A DNA stretch of 64,000 nucleotides, from assembly GCA_007994965.1 (NCBI GenBank), contig VOPW01000001.1:2666001-2730000 (forward strand). The letters are read 5' to 3'. The DNA comes from Piscinibacter aquaticus. Its GTDB lineage: Bacteria; Pseudomonadota; Gammaproteobacteria; Burkholderiales; Burkholderiaceae_C. Of the stretch, positions 20,836-30,159 are shown piece by piece; within the stretch, counting starts at the first letter, position 1; every line of letters begins with the position of its first letter. The notes under the pieces were generated by a model. That model ran no database searches. It worked only from the letters and a program-made list of their open reading frames with translations, and was not told the origin of the DNA. Both the position numbers and the translations under genes were made by a program.

Positions 20836-21326
20836 CGACTGCCGTCGTGCTGAGTTTTGCCGCACTCGTGATGCTCGCCGCGCTGGCCCTGCTGTGGTCG
20901 CGCTGGCCGGCGTGGCTGAAGGGCCTGCTGGTCATCGCGGTGACCGGCTTCTACTTCTATGCCGACGATGCGCTGCACGGCATCGCCGGCCTGCCCAGCC
21001 GCGATGCGCTGCCCGAGCGCTTCGTGCTGCTGGCCGCGGTCATCGAGGAGCCGAGCGCGAAGACCAAGGGCGCGCTGTACGTGTGGGTCAACGAACTGAA
21101 GGACGGCAAGCCCGCCGCGCAGCCGCGCGCCTACCGGCTGCCTTACCAGAAGGACCTTCATGCGCTGCTCAACGAAGGCATGAAGAAGGTGCGCCAGGGC
21201 ATCAGCCAGATGGGTACGGCCGAGCCGAAGACCGGACCCAAGGGCTTCTCGTGGCTGCGCCCGGGCAGCGACGAGCAGGCCGTGAAGATCCGCGACCTGC
21301 CGGTGCCGCAGCTTCCCGAGAAGTGA
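20832..21326 (+). CDS. Two-helix membrane protein of the ExbB/ExbD-like cluster, unknown function
   Basis: The 164-residue protein has two N-terminal transmembrane helices (residues 4-21 and 28-44) followed by a soluble C-terminal domain of about 110 residues, probably periplasmic. That part reads RFVLLAAVIEEPSAKTKGAL and ends in a proline-rich tail. I do not recognise the family. It is coupled to the ExbD-like gene by an ATGA overlap and lies 10 bases before a lipoprotein gene. Its position suggests it is a third component of the proton-channel complex. Confidence 0.65.
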   Translation: MTTAVVLSFAALVMLAALALLWSRWPAWLKGLLVIAVTGFYFYADDALHGIAGLPSRDALPERFVLLAAVIEEPSAKTKGALYVWVNELKDGKPAAQPRAYRLPYQKDLHALLNEGMKKVRQGISQMGTAEPKTGPKGFSWLRPGSDEQAVKIRDLPVPQLPEK

Positions 21327-21336
21327 AGGCTGCGAC

Positions 21337-22027
21337 ATGAAGCGCCTCGCCCTGCCCGCCCTCGTGATGCTGGCCGCCTGCGGCGCGCCGCAGGACGACT
21401 CCTTCTTCCCGCTCGCCAAGGGCCACCGCTGGGCCTACGACCTCACCACCGAGTGGGAGAACAACACCGTGGAGCACGAGCCGCGCGTGATCGAGACGCT
21501 CGGCCGCGAGTCGTTCGGCTCGGGCGGCTGGCGGCGCCGCAGCGACAGCGGCGTCGACTACTGGCTCAGGAGCGATGCCAGCGGCATCTACCGCGTCGCC
21601 AGCAAGAGCGATCTGCAGGAAGAGGCCGAGGCCGACAAGGAACCGCGCTACGTGCTGAAGGCGCCGATCGCGGTCGGCACGACTGGCGCAGCAACACGAC
21701 GGCCTACCTGCTGCAGCGGCGCCAGGAGTTTCCGCGCGAGATCCGCCACAGCCACCCGGCGGTGCCGATGAACTACAGCATCGAGTCGGTGGGCGAGACG
21801 GTGAGCGTGCGCGCCGGCCGCTTCGAGAACTGCGTACGCGTGAAGGGCGTGGCCGCGCTGCGCCTGTTCGCCGACCCGGTGGTCGGCTGGAAGGACATGG
21901 CGCTGACCACCACCGAGTGGTACTGCGCCGGCGCGTCGGGCTGGTGAAGCTGGTGCGCGAGGAGCCGGCCGAATCGACCTTCCTCACCGGCGGAAGGCTG
22001 ACAATGGAGCTGGTCGACTGGCACTGA
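21337..22027 (+). CDS. Predicted outer-membrane lipoprotein of the ExbB/ExbD-like cluster
   Basis: About 230 residues. The signal peptide ends in LAACG, a lipobox with Cys at about residue 12. The mature part is a beta-rich domain beginning FFPLAKGHRWAYDLTTEWEN, the pattern of small periplasmic lipoproteins with a WxY start. The C-terminus reads GLVKLVREEPAEST and ends at 22027. Two small indels (near 21681 and 21935) shift the frame without loss of similarity between fragments. I cannot name a function. It closes the gene run that starts with the PqqB-like protein. Confidence 0.66.
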
Positions 22028-22037
22028 CCGCTCCGCC

Positions 22038-23250
22038 TTGAACAAACCCGCCCCGCTTCCGCTCGCCGGCATCCGCGTCGTCGAGTTCACCCACATGGTG
22101 ATGGGCCCGACCTGCGGGATGATCCTCGCCGACCTCGGCGCCGAAGTGATCAAGGTCGAGCCGCTCTCGGGCGATGCCACGCGCCGGCTGATCGGCTCGG
22201 GCGCCGGCTTCTTTCCGATGTTCAACCGCAACAAGAAGAGCCTCGCGGTCGATGCGAAGAGCCCGCGAGGGCGCGAAATCGTGCTGCGCCTGATCGCCGG
22301 CGCCGACGTCTTCAGCGAGAACTTCAAGGCCGGAACGATGGAGGCGCTGGGCCTCGGCGCCGAGGCGCTGCGCCGGCTCAACCCGCGCCTCGTGCACGTG
22401 TCGCACAAGGGCTTCCTCGCCGGGCCCTACGAACACCGCACCGCGCTCGATGAAGTCGTGCAGATGATGGGCGGCCGGCCTACCATGACCGGCCCGGAAG
22501 GCCGCCCGCTGCGCGCCGGGGCGAGCGTCAACGACATCATGGGCGGCATGTTCGGCGCCATCGGCGCGCTCGCTGCGTTGCTGCGCCGTGAGCGCACGGG
22601 CGACGGCGGCGAGGTGGCCAGCGCGCTGTTCGAGAACAACGTCTTCCTGGTGGCTCAGCACATGCTGCAGCACGCGGTGACCGGAAAGCCGGCCGCGCCG
22701 ATGCCTTCGCGCATCAGCGCCTGGGCGGTGTACGACGTCTTCACGGTCAAGGACGGCGAGCAGATCTTCCTCGCCGCGGTGTCCGATTCGCAGTGGTCGG
22801 CGATGTGCCGCGAATTCGGCTTCGACGACTGGCTCGCCGACGAGCGCCTGCGCACGAACAACGATCGTGTGCAGGCGCGCGACTGGCTGCTGCCGCTGCT
22901 GCGCGAGCGCTTCGCGGCCTTCGGCGCGGCAGACCTCGCCGCGCGATTCGAGGCCAACGCCCTGCCCTATGCACCGATCACGCGGCCCGAGGCGCTGTTC
23001 GACGACCCCCACCTCGCTGCCACCGGCGGACTGGCCCCGCTGAGCGTGCCCGCCGACGCCAGTTCGGCAGGCCACGCCTTCGAGACGCGCGCCGCTGCTG
23101 CCGCTGGCGCTGGACGGTCAGCGCCTGCCGGTGCGTGAGCCGCCACCGGCGATCGGCGAGGACACGATCGCGCTGCTGCGCGAGCTGGGTTACGGCGATC
23201 CGGAGATCGACGGCTTGCTGGCCGCGGCCGTGGTCGCTGCCGCCGCCTGA
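22038..23250 (+). CDS. CaiB/BaiF (family III) CoA transferase
   Basis: About 404 residues beginning with TTG at 22038: MNKPAPLPLAGIRVVEFTHM. It has the class III motifs GPTCGMILADLGAEVIKVEP, NRNKKSLAVDAKSPRGREI, and ASVNDIMGGMFG whose Asp is the likely catalytic residue that forms the acyl anhydride. Such enzymes move CoA between carboxylic acids. The last 45 residues are in another frame after loss of two bases in a GC repeat near 23095 (APLLPLALDGQRLPV onward). Its 3' end overlaps the convergent binding-protein gene by 61 bases. The substrate cannot be told. Confidence 0.85.
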
Positions 23251-24359
23251 GCGGCGCTCGCCAGCTTCACGTAGCGGCCTTCGCGGATCTCGGTGAAGAA
23301 CACCTTGCGCTCGGTGTCGCCGTTGGCGTCGAAGGCGATGCTCTGCTGCAGGCCGTGTAGGGCCCGCTGCGCAGCGCCGCCTCCTTCAGCGTCTCGCCGC
23401 TGCGCCGCTGGCGCAATGCCGCCAGCACCACGGTCGCGGCGTCGTAGGCGGAGACCGAGCTGTAGCCCGGGCTGCGCTGGAAGCGCTTGAAGTAGGCCTC
23501 GCTGAAGCTGCGGAAGCGTTCCGAGGTGTCGTCGCGGTCGTAGTTCTGCACGATCAGCAGGCCCTGGACCACGTCGCCGCCGAGCTCGATGAGCTGCTCG
23601 GTGGCCGCCCACCCGAGGCGCCGATCGGCAGCTGCGGTGCCTGCTTGCGGGCCTGCTGCGCCAGCCGGGCGACGTCGAGCGCGCCGGAGATGAACAGCAG
23701 GCCGTCCGGTCGCGCCTCGAGCATGCGGGCGATCACGCTGGCGAAGTCGACGTCCGGCCGCGACTCGTAGGGCACCGCCAGCGCCACGCTGCCGCCGGCA
23801 GCCACCGCGGCGGCCTGGAACTCCTTCAGCCAGGATTCGGTGAAGTTGCGGTTGCGCGTGTCGTAGGCGATCGCCACCCGCTTCTGGCCGCGCCCGATCA
23901 TCACGCGCGCGTAGTCGCGGGCGTTGTCGCGCGTGGTGCGGTTGATGCGGAAGAGGTTGTCGTCCTTGCCGTAGAAGGCCATCGACGTGATGGTCGGGCT
24001 GACCTGGAAGATGCCCGCGGCGGCGGTGACCGGCACGATCACCTCGGCCATGCTGCTGGTGAAGGGCCGATCACCGCCTCCACCTTCGCGTCCACCAGCT
24101 CCTGCGCTGCGCGGGCCGCGACGGCCTTGTCCTGCGCATCGTCGCGCTCGACCAGTTCGACGAGCCTGCCGTCGAGACCGCCTTCGCGGTTGAACTGTTC
24201 CACCGCCAGGATCACCGCGTTGCGGCCGGACTGGCCGTTGTCGGAGTTGCGGTCGGACAGGCCACCGATGAAGCCGACGCGGATCGGCGGCTTGGGGCCG
24301 CAGGCGGCCAGCAGGATCAGCACCGCCGACAGGGCGGCCACGGGGATCAGGCGTGTCAT
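23190..24359 (-). CDS. Branched-chain amino acid-type ABC substrate-binding lipoprotein, solo
   Basis: About 390 residues. It starts MTRLIPVAALSAVLILLAAC, a lipobox signal, then IRVGFIGGLSDRNSDNGQSG, the LivJ-like start. Further family features are VEAVIGP, TSSMAEVIVPVTAAAGIFQ, and FSEAYFKRFQRSPGYSSVSA. Three frameshifts (near 24066, 23610 and 23355) are each repaired by one base. No permease or ATPase gene is near. It is divergent from a sensor kinase whose periplasmic domain could be its partner, so a ligand-sensing role is plausible (inference). Confidence 0.78.
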
Positions 24360-24394
24360 CGGAAGCCTCTCGCAGGATGTCGATGCTGCGAGTG

Positions 24395-24410
24395 TCTATC
24401 AATTGATAGA
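24395..24410. promoter_or_regulatory. Perfect 16-base palindrome between binding-protein and kinase genes
   Basis: TCTATCAATTGATAGA is a perfect palindrome in an AT-rich island of an otherwise GC-rich region. It is 36 bases upstream of the binding-protein start and upstream of the kinase promoter, so one factor could control both genes. No DNA-binding protein gene is adjacent. Confidence 0.5.
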
Positions 24411-24426
24411 TATGCTCAATCACTCC

Positions 24427-24456
24427 TCGACATGATTCGGCATGAGATGATATAAA
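24427..24456 (+). promoter_or_regulatory. Sigma-70-like promoter of the kinase gene
   Basis: TCGACA (24427-24432) and TATAAA (24451-24456) are separated by 18 bases. Transcription would start near 24463, directly before ATG 24465. This suggests a leaderless or nearly leaderless message. Confidence 0.4.
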
Positions 24457-24464
24457 TGTCACTT

Positions 24465-26784
24465 ATGCAGCCTCTGAACCACTCTGTCGCGATCGTTGCC
24501 GGCCGGCAGGCGCGCTGGCGCGCAGGCTGGAACGAATCGCTGCGGTTTCGCCTGCTGGCACTCGGCCTCATGCCACTGCTGGTGGCCTTCCCGGCGGTCA
24601 TTGCCGTGCTGGTGCTGGTCGGCGGCGAGCGCGCCAACACCCTGCTCGAGGCCAACCTGCGCAGCAGCCTCGCCGGGGCACGCAGCTACCTCGACGGCTT
24701 GAAGACCGACACCGGGGCCCGGGTGGCGCAGCTGGCGAAGTCGGAGCGCCTCGTGGCGCTCGCGCGGCAGCAGGCCGGCCGCGCAGAACTCGACCGGGCC
24801 CTGAGAACCGCGGCCGAGGGCAGCGGCCTGGACTACCTGCTGGTGGTCGATGTGGACGGCGTGGTCCATGGCTCCAGCACCGGGGTCGTGCCGGGTCGCC
24901 GGGTGCCCATGTCGCCCACGCTTCGGCAGGCCCAGATCGGCGTGGCCAGCGTGGCCTACGAACGATTCGACGCCGACGCGCTCGGCGCCTTCTCGCCGGA
25001 GTTTCCCGGCCAGGTCCGGCAGGGCATGACCACCGGTGCCGACGGCCGCCACCACGGCCTGCTGATCCACGCCGCAGCCCACGTGCCGCTGGCGATCGAC
25101 CTGCCCGATCTGGTGCTGGTCGGCGGCATCCTCTTCAACCGCAACTTCGAGCTGGTCGATCACCTTCGCGGGGTGATCTTCCCCGATCGGCAGCCTGCCA
25201 GACCAGGCCGAGGGCACGACGGCGATCCACGTGGGCGACACCAGCGTCGCCAGCAGCCGCCAGCGCCTGCAGGGCCAGCGCGCCATTGGCGAGGTGGTCG
25301 ACGACGAGGTGGGCTCGACCGTGCTCGACTCCGGCCGGCCCTGGCTGGGCACGCGCAGCTTCGGCGGGCTGTCGCACGTGGCGGGCTACGAGCCGCTGGT
25401 CGACGGCGAAGGCCGGCGTGTGGGCATGCTGATGGCCGCCTTCCCGACGGCCCGTACCTGCGCATGACTGGCTGCTGCTGGGCATGATCGCGGCACTGCT
25501 GGCGCTGACCATGCTCGCGATCTCGATCGTCTTCCTGCGCGCCGGGCGCGAGCTCTCGCAGCGCCTCGCGCAGATCGAGGCGACGATGGGCGCCGCGCGC
25601 GCGGGCGACCGCCCGCGCGCGTCGGCCAGCCGCTTCGCAACGACGAGCTCGGCCGCCTGTCGCGGCACTTCGACGAGCTGCTGGCCACCGTGGCCGCACA
25701 GGAGCGCAACCTCGAGGCGCAGGTACTGCAGCGAACCCGAGAGGTGCACGACCGCACCGAGCAGCTCGACGCGATCTTCGCGCTCAGCCCCGATGGCTGG
25801 TGTCCTTCGACGAGCACCACCGCGTGCGTTTCGCCAACCGGGCCTTCGCGGCCATGATCGGCTGCGAGGCCGCGCAGCTGGTCGGCATGGACGAGGCCGG
25901 GCTGTCCGCCCTGATGGGGCGCCGGTGGCGGCCGCTGCCGCATTCCCCGGCCTCGCGGCACTGCGCGACTCCGGCCAGGGCGCGACCTTCGAGCTGCAGC
26001 AGCCGGTGCGGCGGGTGCTCTCGGCGCGCATGCAGCTGGCCTCGGCGGCACATGTCTCGCAGGTGCTCTATGTGCGCGACGTGACGCACGAGACCGAGGT
26101 CGACCGCATGAAGAGCGAGTTCCTGACCACCGCCGCACACGAGCTGCGCACGCCGATGACCAGCATCTACGGCTACGTCGAGCTGCTGCTCGCACGCGAG
26201 ATGCCGGCGCCTCGCCAGCGCGCGGTGCTCGACACGGTCTCGCGGCAGTCCACGCTGATGATGGCGATCATCAACCAGCTGCTCGACCTGGCGCGCATCG
26301 AGGCTCGCCGCGGCAGCGACTTCGAGCTCGAACGGCTCGACCTCGCCGCCGCGGCCGCGGCCACCGCTGCCGACTACCGCCCGCCCGAAGGCCGCGAAGC
26401 ACCGCGCTTCGCCGCCGCGGCGCAGCCGATGCCGGTGCAGGCCGACGCGCGCAAGCTGCAGCAGGCGCTGCTGAACATCCTGTCCAACGCCTACAAGTAC
26501 TCGCCGGCCGGCGGCGCAGTGGAGATCAGCTTCCGCCGCGACGAACACGGCGGCCGCGTGCGCCACGGCGTCGCGATGCGCGATCACGGCATCGGCATGA
26601 ACGAGACGCAGCGCAGCCGCATCTTCGAGCGCTTCTACCGCGCCGATGCCTCGGGAAACATCCCGGGCACCGGCCTGGGCATGAGCATCGTCAAGGAGAT
26701 CGTCGAGCTGCACGGCGGCAGCGTCGACATCGACAGCGCGCCGGGCGCAGGCACCTGCATGACGGTCTGGCTGCCGGCGCCTGA
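24465..26784 (+). CDS. Membrane sensor histidine kinase with PAS and HisKA/HATPase domains, many frameshifts
   Basis: About 770 residues after correction. An N-terminal membrane helix (LLALGLMPLLVAFPAVIAVL) is followed by a large periplasmic sensor (residues ~60-330) that includes LDYLLVVDVDGVVHGSS, as in double-Cache domains. Then come a second helix, a HAMP-like region, a coiled-coil, a PAS domain (VRFANRAFAAMIGCEAAQLVG), HisKA (FLTTAAHELRTPMTSIYGYV) and HATPase (NILSNAYKYSP, DHGIGM, GTGLGMSIVKEIVELHGG). At least five frame changes lie between 25190 and 25945. ATG 24456 is an alternative start. No response regulator is nearby. The stop at 26784 assumes one more indel. Confidence 0.78.
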
Positions 26785-26793
26785 GCCGCGCGT

Positions 26794-27227
26794 TCAGCCC
26801 GGCGCCAGGGCGTCGGCACGCTCGCGCTCGAACATCGTGTGCTGCAGCCCCCAGTGCTCGATCACCGCTTCCCGAGCACCACCGATTCGCCGTCGGCGAC
26901 GTGCTCGTCGGCCTGGACGATCTCCAGGCACAGCTGCAGCACGGTCTGGCGCAGCGGCGGATCGTCGATGTCGGCGAGCAGCTGCGCCAGCGTGCGAGGG
27001 TCGACGCGGCAGGTCTCGTCCCACGTCAGGTGCGCGCTGTTCAGCAGGTCTTCGCAGTAGCCGTGCAGCACGGCACGCATCTCGTCACGGCTGAGCTCCA
27101 GGCGACCGGCCGCGTCGCGATCCTCGAGCACGCGCAGCTCGGCCGGCGCGAGGTGGCCGTCGGCCAGCAGCGTGAGGGCCACGATGCGCGCCGCGGCCTG
27201 CGGACTGTTGCGGGGATAGTGGCGCAT
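26794..27227 (-). CDS. TerB-like protein
   Basis: About 144 residues, starting MRHYPRNSPQAAARIVALTL. It is all-helical with the TerB pattern: LLADGHLAPAELRVLED, and a second acidic motif VQADEHVADGESVVLG. These D-x-H/D motifs in TerB bind metal ions. The frame breaks near 26870, one base missing before EAVIEHWGLQHTMFERE. Its start overlaps the stop of the HPF-like gene (TGATG). Related pairs occur in Burkholderiales, where they are annotated as tellurite resistance, but a stress role is the most one can infer. Confidence 0.72.
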
Positions 27228-27581
27228 CACGACTGCTCCATGGCCGCGCGACGGCCCGCGGGCGGCAGCGCACGCTGGGCGCCGGCGCGCCCTCGGGCGA
27301 GCATGCGCACCAGCGCACGAACCGCACGTGCCAGCGCGTTGTCGATCGCGCTGCGCCAGTCGCGGGCGATCGCGGTGATCACCACGGTGCGGTCGCCGTC
27401 GGTGCGCAGCTCCACGGCAGCGCTTGTCGACGCCACCGCGCGGCCCGTTGATGTCGGAGAGCATCACCTTGGCGCGCGGCACCCACCGAGCCAGCCGGCG
27501 CATCGAGAAGCGCACCCGGTGCACCGCCAGCTCGCGCAGGCGTGCCGCCTCGGGATCACGGGATTCGAAGACCACTTGCAT
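27227..27581 (-). CDS. HPF/RaiA-like ribosome-associated protein
   Basis: About 118 residues, start ATG 27581 with a strong GGAGG seven bases upstream. The N-terminus MQVVFESRDPEAARLRELAV and the following KVMLSDINGPRGGVDKRC match the HPF/RaiA fold (sigma-54 modulation protein), where conserved basic residues face 16S rRNA. The C-terminus is Arg-rich (ALARAVRALVRMLARGRAG). A one-base indel near 27425 separates the DKRC half from VELRTDGDRTVVITAIARDW. Proteins of this fold bind ribosomes during stress. It is shorter than long HPF and has no dimerisation domain. Confidence 0.72.
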
Positions 27582-27684
27582 CGCGGAACCTCCTTCGGGG
27601 TTGAAGCACCGAACCAAGATTAGGAGCGCGCGGGCTTCGTTCAAAGCAGACAATCCGTGAGCGTTGCTCAGCCAGAAACTGACT

Positions 27685-28571
27685 ATGAGCCTGAACTTCA
27701 GCTACCGGCACCTGTACTACTTCTGGGTCGTGGCCAAGGAAGGCGGCATGGCCCGCGCGGCGGCACGGCTGGGCATGGCGGTGCAGACCGTCAGCGCGCA
27801 GGTGCGCGAGCTCGAGCGCTCGCTCGGCCATGCCCTGCTCAAGCCTGCCGGACGCGGCCTCGTGCTCACCGAGGCCGGGCGTGCGGCGATGCGCCAGGCT
27901 GATCTGATCTTCCAGCTCGGCGAGGAACTGCCGGCCACCGTGCGCGACGCCGCCACCACGCCGGGCGTGCGGCTGGCGGTGGGCATCTCGGCTGGCCTGC
28001 CGAAGCTGGTGGTGCGCGCGCTGATGCAGCCGGTGCTTGGCGAGGCGCAGCTGCGGCTGCGTTGCCACGAGGCGCCGTTCGAGGAACTGCTGGCCGATCT
28101 TGCGCTGCACCGGCTCGACGTGGTGCTGGCAGACCAGGCCGCGCCGGCGAATGCGAACTTGAAGCTCTACAGCCATGCGCTCGGCGCGTCGGGCTTCGCG
28201 TGGTATGCCCCACCGTCGCTGCAGGCGGCGGCGCGTCGCGGCTTCCCGCAATCGCTCGAGTGCGTACCGGTGCTGCTGCCGACCGCGCAGTCGGTGGTGC
28301 GCCAGCGGCTCGATCAGTGGTTCGAGCGCGAGGGGCTGCGGCCGATGGTGGTCGGCGAGTTCGACGACAGCGCGCTGCTCAAGACCTTCGGTGCCGGCGG
28401 CCTGGGCGTGTTCCTGCGGCCGCGATGGTCCATGACGAACTGATCGACCGCTACGGCGTGCGGCGCATCGGCGACTGTGCCGGCGTCGAGGAGCACTTCT
28501 GGGCGATCGGCTCCGAGAAGAAGGTGGCCCACCCGCTGGTGCAGCGGCTGCTCAGCGGCCAGCCGCGCTGA
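27685..28571 (+). CDS. nhaR: LysR-family regulator NhaR
   Basis: About 296 residues. The N-terminal HTH reads LNFSYRHLYYFWVVAKEGGM with GMAVQTVSAQVRELERSLGH as recognition region; the YRHLYYFWVVAKEG start is specific to NhaR among LysR regulators. The C-terminal co-inducer domain follows. NhaR activates Na+/H+ antiporter and other stress genes in response to sodium. No nhaA gene lies in the window. The last 47 residues are in another frame after an indel near 28425 (FLRP to AMVHDELIDRYG). ATG 27685 is chosen because it starts just before the HTH. Confidence 0.85.
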
Positions 28572-28577
28572 AGCAAG

Positions 28578-29141
28578 TCACCGCGCGCAGGCCGCGAAGC
28601 CGACGTTGCCCTCCACGCGCCGCACCAGCCAGGGCCCGGCCAGCTTCACGCCCGCCGCATCGACCACCTGCAGCCAGCCGACCGCATCGGGTTCGTTCGG
28701 TGCCGGCAGCACGTAGACGATCGCCGGGCGCGCAGCTTGCGACTCCGGTGTCGTGTAGCGGCCGACGAAACCCTGCGTGCCGTCGGGCAGCTCGCCCCAG
28801 CTGCCGAGGAAGCCCGCCTGCAGGCAGGGCACCTGCAGGCCCATGCTGTTGATCTCCAGGCGCGCCAGCACCGAAGCGCCTTCGTTCGTCTTGTTCGCAT
28901 CCGACCACTGCACCGGCGCGGTCCCGCGGTCCGGATCCTTGGTGGCAGGGCAGGCGAGATTGGCATCCGCGAAGTCCGCCGTGCACAGGCCCACCGGCGT
29001 GTACTGGATGTCGGAACTCCCGTCGTCGCCGGTGCCGCCGCCGGTGCCGACGACACCGGCGCCGCAGCCGGCCAGCACCGACAGCGCGAGCCCGCGGGCC
29101 AGCGCGAGAACGGCACCGCGTGTCGGGATCGAAAACCTCAT
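28578..29141 (-). CDS. Hypothetical lipoprotein paired with DUF6502
   Basis: The 187-residue protein has a lipoprotein signal ending SVLAGCGAG (Cys near residue 26) and a Gly-rich linker. The mature part contains four more Cys (LCTADFADANLACP and others) and the phrase EINSMGLQVPCLQAGFLGSW, then a C-terminal beta-rich region. I do not recognise the domain. The ATG overlaps the stop of the DUF6502 gene, so it is the second gene of a two-gene operon. It is convergent with nhaR and separated from it by 6 bases. Confidence 0.68.
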   Translation of the reverse strand: MRFSIPTRGAVLALARGLALSVLAGCGAGVVGTGGGTGDDGSSDIQYTPVGLCTADFADANLACPATKDPDRGTAPVQWSDANKTNEGASVLARLEINSMGLQVPCLQAGFLGSWGELPDGTQGFVGRYTTPESQAARPAIVYVLPAPNEPDAVGWLQVVDAAGVKLAGPWLVRRVEGNVGFAACAR

Positions 29142-29986
29142 TCCTGCTCCTTCTGGTTCGGATCGTCGACGTGGAAGTACACGCCGAAGCGGATGCGGAC
29201 GCGGCGGCCCGCCTCGTCTTCCTTCACCGCGTCGCGCGCGATGCGCTTCTCGGCCACGCGCAGCACGCGCGCGAGCACCGGCCGCCAGGCCCGCGTGGCG
29301 GTCTCGTGCAGCACCTGCGCCGATTCGCTGCCGATCTCGTCGACATAGATGGCTTGCTCGAGCAGGTCGCGCCCGTCCAGCAGATTGGCGCAGGCCACCG
29401 CGGCGTGGTCGCCGACGTTCTGGCCGAGCGTGCCGGCCATCGCCGCGAAGTCGCCGCGCGGCACGGTGCCTGCGGTGTCGAGTTCGATGTGCTCGCCGTC
29501 CTGGCGCACCACCTGCAGCCGCAGCATCTCTTCGAGCACGGCGCGCGGCCCGACGTCGGTGCTGACACCCTGCACCAGCGCGTCGAAGCTGCCGGCGCCC
29601 GTGCCGCGCTGCAGCCGGCGCGGGCGCCCGCCTTCGCGGTAGGCCGGGTCGCTCATCCAGCGCCCGACGATCTGACCGATCAGGCCGAGCGCGGGCTCCG
29701 CCGCCGCTCCGGTACCAGGGGTCACGGCGTCGGCGGCGGCCGGCGCCTGGGCGGCGAGCTCGCGCTGGCGCAGGTCCTTGCGGTGCACGCCGCTGAGCAG
29801 CGACACCGCGCTGGCGGTGGGCTTCATGCCACGGACCTCGATCTCGCGCACCGCTTCCTCCACGAACAGCTGCCGCAACCGCTCGGCCGCGACCGGATAG
29901 CTGGCGCCGCGCCGGATGAGCATCCGCACGAGCGGACGCACAGCGGCCTGGAAGGCCTGCAGCACCAGTTCGACGGTCGACGCCAT
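29138..29986 (-). CDS. DUF6502 family protein with a possible N-terminal HTH
   Basis: The 282-residue protein matches DUF6502 by its start (LVLQAFQAAVRPLVRMLIRRG) and by ASAVSLLSGVHRKDLRQ near residue 60, which looks like a helix-turn-helix. The central part contains LGLIGQIVGRWMSDPAY, the C-terminal part RVRIRFGVYFHVDD. There is no signal peptide, so it is cytoplasmic. Its function is not known to me. A perfect inverted repeat lies 52-76 bases upstream, so autoregulation is possible. The downstream lipoprotein is translationally coupled. Confidence 0.72.
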   Translation of the reverse strand: MASTVELVLQAFQAAVRPLVRMLIRRGASYPVAAERLRQLFVEEAVREIEVRGMKPTASAVSLLSGVHRKDLRQRELAAQAPAAADAVTPGTGAAAEPALGLIGQIVGRWMSDPAYREGGRPRRLQRGTGAGSFDALVQGVSTDVGPRAVLEEMLRLQVVRQDGEHIELDTAGTVPRGDFAAMAGTLGQNVGDHAAVACANLLDGRDLLEQAIYVDEIGSESAQVLHETATRAWRPVLARVLRVAEKRIARDAVKEDEAGRRVRIRFGVYFHVDDPNQKEQE

Positions 29987-30037
29987 GTCCCGAGTATCGG
30001 CGAAGTGGCTTGACGGCAGCGCGCGATTTGGACAAAC

Positions 30038-30062
30038 TTCCCAAAACTTCAGAGTTTGGGAA
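30038..30062. promoter_or_regulatory. Inverted repeat TTCCCAAA-N9-TTTGGGAA, candidate operator
   Basis: A perfect 8-base inverted repeat lies between the DUF6502 gene and the divergent lipoprotein gene. A further half site CCCAAA follows at 30068-30073. The spacing of about 17 bases centre to centre fits a dimeric HTH protein. Confidence 0.45.
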
Positions 30063-30159
30063 CTTTACCCAAAGTAACCCGGGCCAACCCGATTTCCATC
30101 GCTGTCATCACCGGCGGCCCCGAACGGGCCGCTGCCCTTCCCGCCAGAGGCACCTGCTC

